This document shows, piece by piece, positions 35,763-47,095 of a DNA stretch of 64,000 bases (positions within the stretch are counted from its first letter, which is position 1; each line of letters opens with the position of its first letter). The translations under genes were made by a program, and so were the position numbers. The DNA comes from Patagioenas fasciata (lineage: Eukaryota; Chordata; Aves; Columbiformes; Columbidae): positions 8,644,988-8,708,987 of the forward strand of contig NC_092559.1 of the NCBI RefSeq assembly GCF_037038585.1, written 5' to 3'. The notes below the pieces were generated by a model. It did no database searches and was not told where the DNA came from. It saw only the letters and a list, made by a program, of their open reading frames with translations.

Positions 35763-38700
35763 AGTTGTATCACAGTATCACAGTATGTTTGGGATTGGAA
35801 GGGACCTCAAAAGATCATCTAGTCCAATCCCCCTGCTGGAGCAGGAACGCCTAGGTGAGGTCACACAGGAATGTGTCCAGGCGGGTTTGAATGTCTCCAG
35901 GGAAGGAGACTCCACAACCCCCCTGGGCAGCCTGTTCCAGTGCTCTGTTACCCTCACTGAGAAGAAGTTATTTCTCAAATTTAAGTGGAACCTCTTGTGT
36001 TCCAGCTTGATCCCATTGCCCCTTGTCCTATCATTGTTTGCCACTGAGAAGAGCCTGACTCCGTCCTCGTGGCACTCACCCTTTATATATTTATAAACAT
36101 TAATAAGGTCACCCCTCAGTCTCCTCTTCTCCAAACTAAAGAGCCCCAGCTCCCTCAGCCTTTCTTCATAAGGGAGATGCTCCACTCCCTTAATCATCTT
36201 TGTTGCCCTACGCTGGACCCTCTCCAGCAGTTCCCTGTCTTTCTGGAACTGAGGGGCCCAGAACTGGACACAATATTCCAGATGGGGTCTCGCCAGGGTG
36301 GAGTAGAGGGGAAGGAGGACCTCTCTCGATCTGCTGACCACCCCCCTTGTAATACACCCAAGGATGCCATTGGCCTTCCTGGCCACAAGGGCCCAGTGCT
36401 GGCTCATGGTCATCCTGTTGTCCACCAGGACCCCCAGGTCCCTTTCCCCTACACTGCTCTCTAATAGGTCATGCCCCAACCTATACTGGAACTTGGGATT
36501 GTTCCTGCCCAGATGCAGGACTCTACACTTTCCCTTGTTAAATTCCATCAGGTTATCCCCCGCCCAACTCTCCAGCCTGTCCAGGTCCCGCTGGATGGCG
36601 GCACAGCCTTCTGGTGTGTCAGCCACTCCTCCCAGCTTAGTGTCATCAGCAAACTTGCTGATAGTACACTCAATTCCCTCCTCTAAATCGTTAATGGATA
36701 TATTGAATAACATTGGCCCCAGTACTGACCCCTGAGGCACTCCACTAGATACTGGCCTCCAACTGGACTCCGCACCATTGACCACCACTCTCTGGCTTCT
36801 CTCATTAAGCCAGTTTGCAACCCACCTCACTACTCTATTGTCGAGACCACACCTCCTCAATTTAGCTGTGAGGATGCTGTGAGGGACTGTGTCAAAGGCT
36901 TTACTGAAGTCAAGGTAGACCACATCCACCGCTCTGCCATCATCCATCCACCTTGGTACATTCTCATAAAAGGCTATGAGGTTGGTCAAGCATGACTTAC
37001 CCTTGGTAAAGCCATGCTGACTGCCCCTAATGACCCTCTTATCCCTGATGTGCCTTGAGATGGCACCAAGGATAAGCTGTTCCATTACTTTCCCAGGGAC
37101 AGAGGTGAGGCTGACCGGTCTATAATTACCCAGGTCCTCCTTCTTGCCCTTTTTAAAGACTGGAGTGACATTTGCTTTCCTCCAATCCTCGGGCACCTCT
37201 CCCGTTTCCCAAGACTTGGCAAAAATGATGGATAGCGGTCTAGCAATGACTTCAGCCAGCTCCCTCAGCACCCGCGGATGCATCCCATCTGGACCCATGG
37301 ATTTATGGATGTCCAGACTACTTAATTGTTCCCTAACCCAGTCCTCATCGACTAAAGCAAACTCCTCCATTAACCTGGCTTCATCCGGGGTCTCAGGGGT
37401 ACAGGGTTCCCCAGGACAGCCTCCAGCAGAGTAGACAGAGACAAAGGCGGCATTCAGCAATTCTGCCTTCTCTGTGTCTTCTGCCACCAGGGCACCCACC
37501 TCATTCATCAGTGGGCCTACATTGCCTCTGGTATTACTTTTATCTGCTATGTATTTGAAAAAGTTCTTCTTGCTGTCCTTGACCCCTCTCGCCAGCTGTA
37601 ATTCTAAGGAGGCCTTGGCTACCCTAGCTGCCTTCCTGCATCCTCTATCAGCAGCCTTATATTCCTCCCAAGTGGCCAGTCCCTGCTTCCATGACCTGTA
37701 AACTCGCCTCTTCTGCTTGAGCATACCCAACAGATCCCTATTCAACCACGCAGGCCTTCTGACTCCCTTCCTCGACTTCCTACGTGTGGGGATGCTCTGA
37801 TCCTGAGCATGGAAGAAGCAATCTCTGAATGCAATCCAGCTCTCTTGGGCCCCTTTTCCTTCAAGCAGTCTTGCCCATGGGATTTCCCCCAGCAATTGCT
37901 TGAAAAGGCCGAAATTAGCCCTGCCAAAGTCCAGGGTTGCAATTCTACTTGCTATTCTGTTCCTGCCACACGAGATGCTGAACTCCACCATCTCGTGGTC
38001 ACTGCAACCCAGGCAGCCCTCGACCTTTACTGCTTCGACCAGACCCTCTTTGTTAGTGAGGATGAGATCCAGCAGTGTACCTCTCCTGGTGGGCTCCTCC
38101 ACCATCTGCATGAGGAAGTTATCATCAATGCACTGGAGGAACCTCCTGGACTGTGGCTGGCTGGCTGAATGGTCCTTCCAGCAAACATCAGGGAAGTTAA
38201 AATCACCCACAACAACCAGGGCCTGTGACTGTGAGGCCACTCTCAGCTGCGCATAGAAGGCCTCATCAACTTCCTCAGTCTGATCTGGTGGCCTGTAATA
38301 GACACCTACAACAGTATCACCCCTGCCAGCCTGTCCCTTGATCCTGACCCATACACTCTCAACTCGTTCCTCATCCGCTCCTGGGCAGAATTTAGTACAT
38401 TGCAGTTGCTCTCTCACATAGAGAACAACTCCACCACCACGCCTGGCTGGCCTGTCTTTCCTGAAAAGGGCGTAGGCATCCATGACCACATTCCAGTCAT
38501 GTGAACTGTCCCACCACGTTTCTGTAATTGCCACCAGATCATAATCTCCCGACCGAACATAGGATTCTAACTCCTCCTGCTTATTCCCCATGCTGCGCGC
38601 ATTGGTGTACAGGCATTTCAGGGAGGGAGCAGAGCACACCAATTTCTCCCTAGGGGCACAGGAGGCCACCCGGTCCTCATCTGTTTTAGAATGCTGCCCC

Positions 38701-38850
38701 ACTGGGGCAAGCCCAACTACAAACCCATCCCCCTTCGAGCCTAGTTTAAAGCTCTCCAAATGAGCCCAGCTAATTCCTGCCCCAGCATCCTTTTGCCTCT
38801 GCGAGATAAGCCTTTCCCGCGTAACACTGTCCGGACTGGAGTCTTAAAAA
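35763..38850 (-). mobile_element. CR1 non-LTR retrotransposon (LINE), nearly full ORF2, 5'-truncated
   Basis: The element lies on the minus strand. Its 3' end, at low coordinates, carries the CR1-type short tail repeat (CATACTGTGATACTGTGATA read on its own strand) instead of poly(A). The 5' end has the segment that precedes ORF2 in CR1 elements and stops at about 38850, so ORF1 is absent. It sits inside the ERV leader at its 3' end and abuts the 884-bp repeat at its 5' end. No convincing target-site duplication can be seen because the far flank has been rearranged. Confidence 0.92.
35778..38759 (-). CDS. CR1 ORF2: endonuclease / reverse transcriptase
   Basis: The frame is 993 codons without interruption, the usual size of CR1 ORF2. 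Residues about 46-265 form an apurinic-type endonuclease: Asn53 in TNARS, Glu80 in ITETWW, the Asp186/Asn188 pair in GDFNFPD, and SDH at 253-255. Residues about 530-790 are a LINE reverse transcriptase with [16 protein letters not shown] (616-623), [11 protein letters not shown] and the catalytic FADD (703-706). The C-terminal third keeps the CR1-type tail region. The protein would nick target DNA and copy the element's RNA at the nick. The frame's first codon here is TTG, and the first ATG is codon 57, inside the first endonuclease motif. The start codon therefore appears mutated or the protein began further upstream. With ORF1 missing, autonomous activity is unlikely, but the open frame points to a recent insertion. 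Confidence 0.92.
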   Translation of the reverse strand: MESFKLGSKGDGFVVGLAPVGQHSKTDEDRVASCAPREKLVCSAPSLKCLYTNARSMGNKQEELESYVRSGDYDLVAITETWWDSSHDWNVVMDAYALFRKDRPARRGGGVVLYVREQLQCTKFCPGADEERVESVWVRIKGQAGRGDTVVGVYYRPPDQTEEVDEAFYAQLRVASQSQALVVVGDFNFPDVCWKDHSASQPQSRRFLQCIDDNFLMQMVEEPTRRGTLLDLILTNKEGLVEAVKVEGCLGCSDHEMVEFSISCGRNRIASRIATLDFGRANFGLFKQLLGEIPWARLLEGKGAQESWIAFRDCFFHAQDQSIPTRRKSRKGVRRPAWLNRDLLGMLKQKRRVYRSWKQGLATWEEYKAADRGCRKAARVAKASLELQLARGVKDSKKNFFKYIADKSNTRGNVGPLMNEVGALVAEDTEKAELLNAAFVSVYSAGGCPGEPCTPETPDEARLMEEFALVDEDWVREQLSSLDIHKSMGPDGMHPRVLRELAEVIARPLSIIFAKSWETGEVPEDWRKANVTPVFKKGKKEDLGNYRPVSLTSVPGKVMEQLILGAISRHIRDKRVIRGSQHGFTKGKSCLTNLIAFYENVPRWMDDGRAVDVVYLDFSKAFDTVPHSILTAKLRRCGLDNRVVRWVANWLNERSQRVVVNGAESSWRPVSSGVPQGSVLGPMLFNISINDLEEGIECTISKFADDTKLGGVADTPEGCAAIQRDLDRLESWAGDNLMEFNKGKCRVLHLGRNNPKFQYRLGHDLLESSVGERDLGVLVDNRMTMSQHWALVARKANGILGCITRGVVSRSREVLLPLYSTLARPHLEYCVQFWAPQFQKDRELLERVQRRATKMIKGVEHLPYEERLRELGLFSLEKRRLRGDLINVYKYIKGECHEDGVRLFSVANNDRTRGNGIKLEHKRFHLNLRNNFFSVRVTEHWNRLPRGVVESPSLETFKPAWTHSCVTSPRRSCSSRGIGLDDLLRSLPIPNIL

Positions 38851-41800
38851 ACCACCCACCTGATGACATCATTTCAAGAGCAACAGCAGCAATTTGCAGA
38901 ATTCAGCTTCTTTGGGGAACTGAGAAATTGCTGAGCTGACACCAAGTCCTGCTGTGTCCCTGTCACCCGCAGAGTGCCCGCATCCTCACCACGGTAGCGG
39001 GCATTGTGACAAAGGTTCTATGTCAGCTGGGTGTGGCAGCTGAGCGCCCCCTAGGGGAGGGGGAGCCTGTCAGCCCCGGGCCTGTCACTGCCTGCTGTCC
39101 CCCCTGTCAGCAGCGAGGCCTCTGAAAAGTTTCCAAAACATCCCCAGACTTGGGTCCAGCGTGGCCAAAAGTCTCCAAGAGACAAGTCGGAAAGAAGGAT
39201 ATGGAACAAGGGGAGAAAGAGAAGGGAGCAAGCCACAGGGAGGGAAGAGGAAAATCTAGTGCCGGGCTGCAGGACTGAAATGGAGGAATGGAAAGACAAA
39301 AGCCAGGAAGCAGGAGAGTTTGAGAAAAGGAGAGAAGAAAGAAGAGACATGCAGCCAGACGAGGGGTTAGTGAGAGAGGCTGGGACAGAGAACAGGATGA
39401 GAAGGAAATAAGGCAAGGAAAAATACGCCAAAGGACGTTTCCTTGATTTATATTTTCTATCACATTCATCTGGAGACGAGGAGGAAAGCCATCAGACCTG
39501 ATGGATTAGGCCAAATCAAAAACCCCGGCTACTTGAGACACTTAGACTAAGCCTAAAATGCAAAGATCTCTCCATAAGGATGGTTTTTATACTCTACTTG
39601 CACAATCTGCTGGCAGTACAAAAGAATAAGCGGCAGATCTACTTAGGCTGAGTCACGGTGCTTTGCTCCTAAAACCATGCATACCATGGGAATATTTCAG
39701 CATTTCTGCTCTGGTTTTCAGTGTATTACACCAAAACACCCACCTGATGACGTCATTTCAAGAGCAACAGCAGCAATTTGCAGAATTCAGCTTCTTTGGG
39801 GAACTGAGAAATTGCTGAGCTGACACCAAGTCCTGCTGTGTCCCTGTCACCCGCAGAGTGCCCGCATCCTCACCACGGTAGCGGGCATTGTGACAAAGGT
39901 TCTATGTCAGCTGGGTGTGGCAGCCGAGCGCCCCCTAGGGGAGGGGGAGCCTGTCAGCCCCGGGCCTGTCACTGCCTGCTGTCCCCGCTGTCACCAGCGA
40001 GGCCTCGGAAAAGTTTCCAAAACATCCCCAGACTTGGGTCCAGCGTGGCCAAAACTCTCCAAGAGACAAGTCGGAAAGAAGGATATGGAACAGAGGGAGA
40101 AAGCGAAGAGAGCAAGTCAAAGGGAGGGAAGAGGAAAATCTAGTGCCGGGTTGCAGGTCTGAAATGGAGGAATGGAAAGAAAAAAGCCAGGAAGCAGGAG
40201 AGTTTGAGAAAAGGAGAGAGGAAAGAAGAGACATGCAGCCAGACGAGGGGTTAGTGAGAGAGGCTGGCACAGAGAACAGGATGAGAAGGAAATAAGGCAA
40301 GGCAACATACGCCAAAGGACGTTTCCTTGCTTTATATTTTCTACCACATTCATCTGGAGACAAGGAGGAAAGTCATCAGACCTGATGGATTAGGCCCAAT
40401 CAAAAACCCCGGCTACTTGAGACACTTAGACTAAGCCTAAAATGCAAAGATCTCTCCATAAGGATGGGTTTTCTACTCTACTTCCACAATCTGCTGGCAG
40501 TACAAAAGAATAAGCGGCAGATCTACTTAGGCTGAGTCACGGTGCTTTGCTCGTAAGACCATGCATACCATGGGAATATTTCAGCATTTCTGCTCTGCTT
40601 TTTAGTGTATTACACCAGAACACCCACCTGATGACGTCATTTCAAGAGCAACAGCAGCAATTTGCAGAATTCAGCTTCTTTGGGGAACTGAGAACTTGCT
40701 GAGCTGACACCAAGTCCTGCTGGGTCCCTGTCACCCGCAGAGTGCCCGCATCCTCACCACGGTAGCCGGCATTGTGACAAAGGTTCTATGTCAGCTGGGT
40801 GTGGCAGCCGAGCGCCCCCTAGGGGAGGGGGAGCCTGTCAGCCCCGGGCCTGTCACTGCCTGATGTCCCCCCTGTCAGCAGCGAGGCCTCTGGAAAGTTT
40901 GCAATACATCCCCAGACTTAGATCCAGCGTGGCCAAAAGTCTCCAAGAGACAAGTCGGAAAGAAGGATATGGAACAAAGGGAGAAAGCGAAGGGAGCAAG
41001 CCAAAGGGAGGGAAGAGGAAAATCTAGTGCCGGGCTGCAGGACTGAAATGGAGGAATGGAAAGACAAAAGCCAGGAAGCAGGAGAGTTTGAGAAAAGGAG
41101 AGAGGAAAGAAGAGACATGCAGCCAGACGAGGGGTTAGTGAGAGAGGCTGGCACAGAGAACAGGATGAGAAGGAAATAAGGCAAGACAACATACGCCAAA
41201 GGACGTTTCCTTGCTTTATATTTTCTACCACATTCATCTGGAGACGAGGAGGAAAGCCATCAGACCTGATGGATTAGGCCCAATCAAAAACCCCGGCTAC
41301 TTGAGACACTTAGACTAAGCCTAAAATGCAAAGATCTCTCCATAAGGATGGGTTTTATACTCTACTTCCACAATCTGCTGGCAGTACAAAAGAATAAGCG
41401 GCAGATCTACTTAGGCTGAGTCACGGTGGTTTTGTGCAGAGACCATGCATACCATGGGAATATTTCAGCATTTCTGCTCTGGTTTTCAGTGTATTACACC
41501 AAAACACCCACCTGATGACATCATGTCAAGAGCAACAGCAGCAATTTGCAGAATTCAGCTTCTTTAGGGAATTCAGAAATTGCTGAGCTGACACCAAGTC
41601 CTGCTGTGTCCCTGTCACCCGCAGAGTGCCCGCATCCTCACCACGGTAGCGGGCATTGTGACAAAGGTTCTATGTCACCAGGGTGTGGCAGCCGAGCGCC
41701 CCCTAGGGGAGGGGGAGCCTGTCAGCCCCGGGCCTGTCACTGCCTGCTGTCTCCCCCCTCAGCAGCGAGGCCTCTGAAAAGTTTCCAAAACATCCCCAGA

Positions 41801-43449
41801 CTTGGGTCCAGCGTGGCCAAAAGTCTCCAAGAGACAAGTCGGAAAGAAGGATATGGAACAGAGGGAGAAAGCGAAGGGAGCAAGCCAAAGGGAGGGAAGA
41901 GGAAAATCTAGTGCCGGGCTGCAGGACTGAAATGGAGGAATGGAAAGACAAAAGCCAGGAAGCAGGAGAGTTTGAGAAAAGGAGAGAGGAAAGAAGAGAC
42001 ATGCAGCCAGACGAGGGCTTAGTGAGAGAGGCTGGGACAGAGAACAGGATGAGAAGGAAATAAGGCAAGGCAAGGCTGGGCCAAAGGAAGTTTCTTGGCT
42101 TTATATTTTCTACCACATTCATCTGGAGACGAGGAGGAAAGCCATCAGACCTGATGGATTAAGCCCAATCAAAAACCCCGGCTACTTGAGACACTTAGAC
42201 TAAGCCTAAAATGCAAATATCTCTCCATAAGGATGGGTTTTATACTCTACTTCCACAATCTGCTGGCAGTACAAGAGAATAAGCGGCAGATCTACTTAGG
42301 CTGAGTCACGGTGCTTTGCTCCTAAGACCATGCATACCATGGGAATATTTCAGCATTTCTGCTCTGGTTTTTAGTGTATTACAGCAAAACACCCACCTGA
42401 TGACATCATGTCAAGAGCAACAGCAGCAATTTGCAGAATTCAGCTTCTTTGGGGAACTGAGAACTTGCTGAGCTGACACAAAGTCCTGCTGTGTCCCTGT
42501 CACCCGCAGAGTGCCCGCATCCTCACCACGGTAGCGGGCATTGTGACAAAGGTTCTATATCAGCTGGGTGTGGCAGCTGAGCGCCCCCTAGGGGAGGGAG
42601 AGTCTGTCAGCCCCGGGCCTGTCACTGCCTGCTGTCCCCCCGTCACCAGCGAGGCCTCGGAAATATTTCCAAAACATCCCCAGACTTGAGTCCAGCGTGG
42701 CCAAAAGTCTCCAAGAGACAAGTCGGAAAGAAGGATATGGAACAAAGGGAGAAAGTGAAGGGAGCAAGCCAAAGGGAGGGAAGAGGAAAATCTAGTGCCG
42801 GGCTGCAGGACTGAAATGGAGGAATGGAAAGACAAAAGCCAGGAAGCAGGAGAGTTTGAGAAAAGGAGAGAGGAAAGAAGAGACATGCAGCCAGACGAGG
42901 GGTTAGTGAGAGAGGCTGGCACAGAGAACAGGATGAGAAGGAAATAAGGCAAGGCAAGGCTGGGCCAAAGGACGTTTCCTTGCTTTATATTTTCTACCAC
43001 ATTCATCTGGAGACGAGGAGGAAAGCCATCAGACCTGATGGATTAGGCCCAATCAAAAACCCTTGCTACTTGAGATACTTAGACTAAGCCTAAAATGCAA
43101 AGATCTCTCCATAAGGATGGGTTTTATACTCTACTTCCACAATCTGCTGGCAGTACAAGAGAATAAGCGGCAGATCTACTAAGGCTGAGTCACAGTGCTT
43201 TGCTCCTAAGACCATGCATACCATGGGAATATTTCATCATTTCTGCCCTGGTTTTCAGTGTATTACACCAAAACACCCACCTGATGACGTCATTTCAAGA
43301 GCAACAGCAGCAATTTGCAGGATTCAGCTTCTTTGGGGAACTCAGAAATTGCTGAGCTGACACCAAGTCCTGCTGTGTCCCTGTCACCCGCAGAGTGCCC
43401 GCATCCTCACCACGGTAGCGGCATTGTGACAAAGGTTCTATGTCAGCTG
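38851..43449 (+). repeat. 884-bp tandem repeat, array A (about 5.2 copies)
   Basis: Units start with CACCCACCTGATGAC at 38853, 39737, 40621, 41505, 42390 and 43274. Spacings are 884, 884, 884, 885 and 884 bp. Copies are nearly identical. Each has a TGACGTCA CRE near the start (decayed to TGACATCA in the units at 38853, 41505 and 42390), a purine-rich middle, and near the end TGAGTCA (AP-1) followed by CATGCATACCATGGGAATA. Open frames of 80-170 codons change length from copy to copy because of small indels, so the unit is not maintained as a coding sequence. The array abuts the CR1 on the left and leaves in mid-unit at TGTCAGCTG. Confidence 0.93.
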
Positions 43450-44677
43450 TTGCTCTTGCGTCCGTCAAGAGAGCTACAACGAAGCATGCCGAACGGAGAA
43501 AATAGCAGCAGCTCATCTGTTCACACCTTGTTTCTGCCGTGTGCTCGAACGCCAAGACGTTCGTGCTGCTGTGAGATGAAAGACGTCCTTCTGAAGATGT
43601 GGTTGCTCACACCGGTGCACTTGTTAGTGTATCCATTCAGTGCTGGGCTGCGGGGCATTCAGAAGTGGCTCTGTGGAGACGTCTGCATAGAGGCAGCTGT
43701 CAGAACACGCACACTCGATTGTTCACCAAAACATATGCAGACGCGTCCTTACCCTATAGATTTCGATGCACAGAGTTCCCTGTGTTCGCAAGAGACAAGG
43801 GAATCGAATCTGTATGCACAGAAGCAATACCGTACCGTTTCCCTCGGAGTGAACACGAAAGAGCCGTCTATACACTCGCAGACACGGGAACGTGCCTCAA
43901 TGCTGTCACAGAGGCAGCAGCTTTTGCACAGATGCTCTGGTGATTCTGGCACTTTCCAGGCACACTCCTGAAAGTCGCGCACACTGCTGTTCACTCGCTA
44001 AACGACCTCTTCGGAAACACGTCTCCGGTCCATGTACCGCTCAGATTTCTTCTCGTGTAACTGTGAACTGTGCCAGCGCGGGGATTCCGTCTCTGTTGAG
44101 CAGATGTCAATCCTGCCTCGCTTTTGCTTTGTTGCCTCTACCAAGATGATTTCCTGTTTCTCTCTTCACTGGAGCAGGCAGACACAGCCAACACACAGCA
44201 AGTGTCAAGAGACACACTCCGTCCACTGAGCTCAACGCTTGTGCAGATGCACGTGTGCGACAAAGTCAACACACGTGCTTGTGGAGAGAAAGAAAGGGAC
44301 TCACAGGCGTGTGGAGCGACCGATAGAAAGAGTGGGCGCTAAGGAACACAGAGTTTCAGGCAGACTGTCTCCACACAAACAGGCACCTGTCTGCAGGTAT
44401 CCTAGATCTTGATTCTTGAACTTGAGGAAACATGCGTCTGAGCAAAACTCCCAAACGCTTCCAGGAAAGACACAGGCTCTCCCACAAGCATACAAGTGTT
44501 TGCCCTCAGCTATAGATCAGGGACAAGCTTGTGAAGAGATGCCCTGATATTCTTTCGCCTTATGGCATCATGTGTTTCATTTCTCTTGGAAATCGATTGC
44601 TAAGTGTCTTTCCTCGGGCGACTGTGAAGCATTTGCCACCGGAGGAGAAGTAGCACGGAGCAGCATTCAGTACTGTC
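43450..44677 (+). other. Unassigned 1.2-kb unique sequence, copy 1 of the cassette
   Basis: This stretch between the 884-bp array and the R2k repeat is AT/GC-balanced and contains many CpG dinucleotides (CGTCC, ACGTTCG, CTCGCAG). Frames of 114-218 codons are open at its start, but the longest begins inside the satellite and none resembles a known family. A short frame at 44124-44342 reads LYQDDFLFL, faintly like the YxDD box of reverse transcriptases, without other supporting motifs. It may be the decayed remnant of an unidentified retroelement. An almost identical copy is at 58321-59544. Confidence 0.5.
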
Positions 44678-45356
44678 TACGTCACGGCCCCTTATAAGAC
44701 AGCGGCACTGGCGCACACACACACACAGGAGACGGCAGCACTGGCGCACACACACACACACAGGAGACGGCAGCACTACTTAAAAACTTCAAGACGCTGG
44801 GAAGAAGTGCCAGTCCCTTAGACTGGAGGGGTACAGAGCACAGCTGCCGATGCAGCCCAGAACTACACCATAAAACACAACTGCGCAGAAACATCCAAAA
44901 TGCAAAAACCATCCACGCTTTCAGCTGCTGATACAAGAAAACCAGGACCCGATTGGCGCTACACCAACTGGCACCGGCGTTCCGGATCCCGGGATGGCGC
45001 CCGGGATGCCTGTCGGGTCCCTCAAGCGCGACGAGACCCCGGGACCGTCTGACAGGCACAATGCAAGCCTCCCCACCTGCAATACAACACTGACACTAGG
45101 CTGGAGCTGCCCTGCCCGGGACACGCTGGCATCGCACTGTGAAGTTCCCTGGACCCTTCGCCTGCCCAAAAGGGACTGTTCCTGGATCACCCTTGCCCCA
45201 AAGAGAACTTTACCCCCCTCCCTGCAGTTCCCAACCCCTTCCCAGCCCCCCAGCCTCCACTTCTCTTTCAGAGGGCCAAGAGACTGAATCCATCTTCAAC
45301 AGAGGAAAACACCACATGTGCTGATAGAGATCGTCCTGCATCACCAAGTTCCTCCT
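44678..45356 (+). repeat. R2k repeat, partial copy interrupted by ERV LTR
   Basis: The sequence matches 49740-50450 and 51770-52055 by eye. Landmarks are the CACA-rich sub-repeat (44695-44770), CCAGTCCCTTAGACTGGAGG, ACATCCAAAATGCAA, CCATCCACGCTTTC, GACCCGATTGGCG and GGATCCCGGGATGGC. It ends at the TG of the LTR. In the uninterrupted copy at 49617 the sequence simply continues (GTCCTCTTCAACATC), so the ERV inserted into, or recombined with, an R2k unit here. No ORF of recognisable family was seen. Confidence 0.75.
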
Positions 45357-46018
45357 TGTCCTGGTTTTGTTGAAAAACAAGTTTCTCTTTTAGTGATTTT
45401 TTGCCTGTCAGCTAAAGCCTTCATATTAGCTGCATTTTCCTGGAGAACCCGACACATGTTTTGGTTAAACCTAGCAAGGGAATGCAAACTTATTGATAAG
45501 CACGGACGGACATCTCGCGAGAGGGGCAACGAGAAACTGATGACTGAGAGACTGACCAACCGTGTATAACATTCCATTCACGTGAATACTTCATATAAAA
45601 GTGGGAGATCACGAGGATCTCGGCCCCTTTTTTCCCTTTTTCCCTTTTTCCTCATGGCTGACATTAGGAGAGGACCTTGCTGGTCGTCCCTGCGAACTGA
45701 GGCCTAGTGAGAGACTGAATCCAGCTCCGGTTGGCTACAGAGTCTAATCCAGGACTTTGGGTGCTGGCTCTGCAGTTGCTGAGACTTAGAAGATTGGTTT
45801 TGTATATTTTGTATTATTTTCCCTATTCTTATTAGTAGCATTAGTAAAACATCTTTAACTTTTCCAACTCTCTTCTCTCTGTCCTTCTTTCCCTCCCGAT
45901 CGCCTGTCCTGAGTGGGAAGGGGAGAGGGAGGGGCAAAAGGGGGAAGTGGGGGGGAAAGGAGGTTAACAATACATCTGCCAGGGTTTGATTGTCACCCCG
46001 CAATATTAACCCTTGACA
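45357..46018 (+). mobile_element. ERV 5' LTR, copy 2 (662 bp)
   Basis: TGTCCTGG opens and CTTGACA closes this LTR. TATAAAAG is at 45594-45601. Unlike LTR copy 1 it has no polypurine tract upstream and sits in R2k sequence, so it is a true 5' LTR. It drives, or once drove, the defective gag-pro-pol that follows. It is almost identical to LTR copy 3, from which it differs by an extra 8-bp run (CCCTTTTT type) near 45620 and a handful of substitutions. Confidence 0.9.
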
Positions 46019-46024
46019 GATAAT

Positions 46025-46042
46025 TGGCACCCAACGTGGGGC
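46025..46042 (+). promoter_or_regulatory. Primer binding site, one mismatch
   Basis: TGGCACCCAACGTGGGGC differs from the intact Lys-tRNA-type site at 35566 by one G-to-A change in a CpG, the usual result of cytosine deamination on the other strand. Copy 3 has the same change, so it predates the cassette duplication. Confidence 0.8.
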
Positions 46043-46206
46043 AAGAGAAAGGGGTAAATTTGGAGATTTTTGGCTTTTCTACTGTTCTGACGTACCTTTC
46101 AATTTTCTTGGCACAGTGCCAACTCAGAGTTGTGATACTCGCGCGTGGGTTTGCTTTGGATATTATTTAGTGGTATTAAGGCAAAGTGAATTACATCGAT
46201 TTAAAG
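46043..46206 (+). other. ERV 5' leader
   Basis: This is the untranslated leader between the primer binding site and the first ATG frame. It contains GGCAAGAGAAAGGGG, then ACTCGCGCGTGGG. A packaging signal would be expected here but cannot be identified from sequence alone. Confidence 0.6.
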
Positions 46207-46578
46207 ATGTTACGGCAAAAGTTGTATCAGTTATTTTCTACATTGTGCTCGCTGATCCCATATCTGTGTTGGTGTTTCTTTCTGAATCGAAGTATTCATT
46301 ATATAACAACAAGAAACTGGACAGCGGTCATGATGATACTGTGTGGTATGGCACTGGTTTATTTCACTATACTGCAGCCGCTAATGAATTTCTACTCGCT
46401 TCTGCTTTACCTTGAAAAACCTCCAGGAGAGATTAAAGAGCAGAATGGCTCTATATTTGCTAATTGGTCAAGCGAATCTTTAGAAAGGCTGACTAACAAT
46501 ACTTCTGTGTTTTCGCTAGGACAGTTTGCAAATGTTTTAGAGAACTTTGAATATCCTTGGAGCTTTGTAGAACTGTGA
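46207..46578 (+). CDS. Small hydrophobic ORF between ERV leader and gag
   Basis: The ORF has 124 codons from the first ATG (an in-frame GTG lies seven codons earlier). It predicts two strongly hydrophobic stretches: roughly residues 6-28, rich in Leu, Phe, Cys and Tyr, and residues 38-65. A hydrophilic C-terminal third with an NGS and an NNTS glycosylation-type sequence follows. It overlaps the start of the next frame (46557) by 22 bases. The copy at 61068-61439 keeps the frame with a single substitution (Arg to Trp at codon 3). No known retroviral accessory protein was recognised. Its position before gag and its preserved length could reflect an extra membrane protein of this ERV family. It could also be a chance frame preserved only because the duplication is young. 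Confidence 0.35.
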   Translation: MLRQKLYQLFSTLCSLIPYLCWCFFLNRSIHYITTRNWTAVMMILCGMALVYFTILQPLMNFYSLLLYLEKPPGEIKEQNGSIFANWSSESLERLTNNTSVFSLGQFANVLENFEYPWSFVEL

Positions 46579-47095
46579 TGGTGTTATCTGGTTTGCTGAA
46601 TGTGTGTCAGTTTGTGTTACTGTTAAGAGAAATGAGGTTCAATAGGAGGTTTGCGTCTCTTTTTAGTCCTGAGATTTGCAGTGCGTCTTCAGAAGCTTTA
46701 GCAAAAAGCACTCCTAGCCGCTCGAGAAAAGGCAAAACAGCCAAAGCTGCTGCTGCAGCCACTGCCCCCCAACCGCAGCTTCAGAGGCTGAAGCTACAGC
46801 TCCTCCGCAGAGCTCCTCTGCCAAGGTCGCTGCAGATAACGTTACTTCTCCAGCCTCAAAGGCTAACAAGGCAGCCCCCCCGCCTTCACACACTGGGCAC
46901 TGTTGCTGCTGTAACCACAGCAATCACTGTGACAGTCATTCAGACTCTGAAAATGAATCAAATGATGGTGAACCCATATCAGCATCAGTTGCTGGTTGTA
47001 AGAAAGTCACTAGAAAGACTACCTGTGCAGCAGGTGATGGCACAGGGCCAACATCAACCCAAGAGGCATCATCATCAGGACAGGGTGGAGATGAA
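46557..47095 (+). pseudogene. gag: ERV gag N-terminal region, frameshifted
   Basis: One frame is open from 46557 to 47099. Its first 70 or so codons look like a matrix-type N-terminus followed by a basic Ser/Lys stretch. From about the C6 run at 46764-46769 the adjacent frame becomes the sensible one: it reads through an Ala/Pro-rich stretch, a Cys/His cluster (GHCCCCNHSNHCD) and an acidic Ser/Asp/Glu segment, and joins the capsid frame at 47096. An indel in the C run is the likely cause. The copy at 61418 has the same lesion, so it predates the duplication. Confidence 0.6.

Noticed and set aside
36069..36464. Possible second gene at the CR1 3' end on the plus strand
   Set aside because: Antisense to conserved CR1 coding sequence; no independent signals.
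35755..38168. Plus-strand frames inside the CR1
   Set aside because: They are shadows of the 993-codon minus-strand ORF2.
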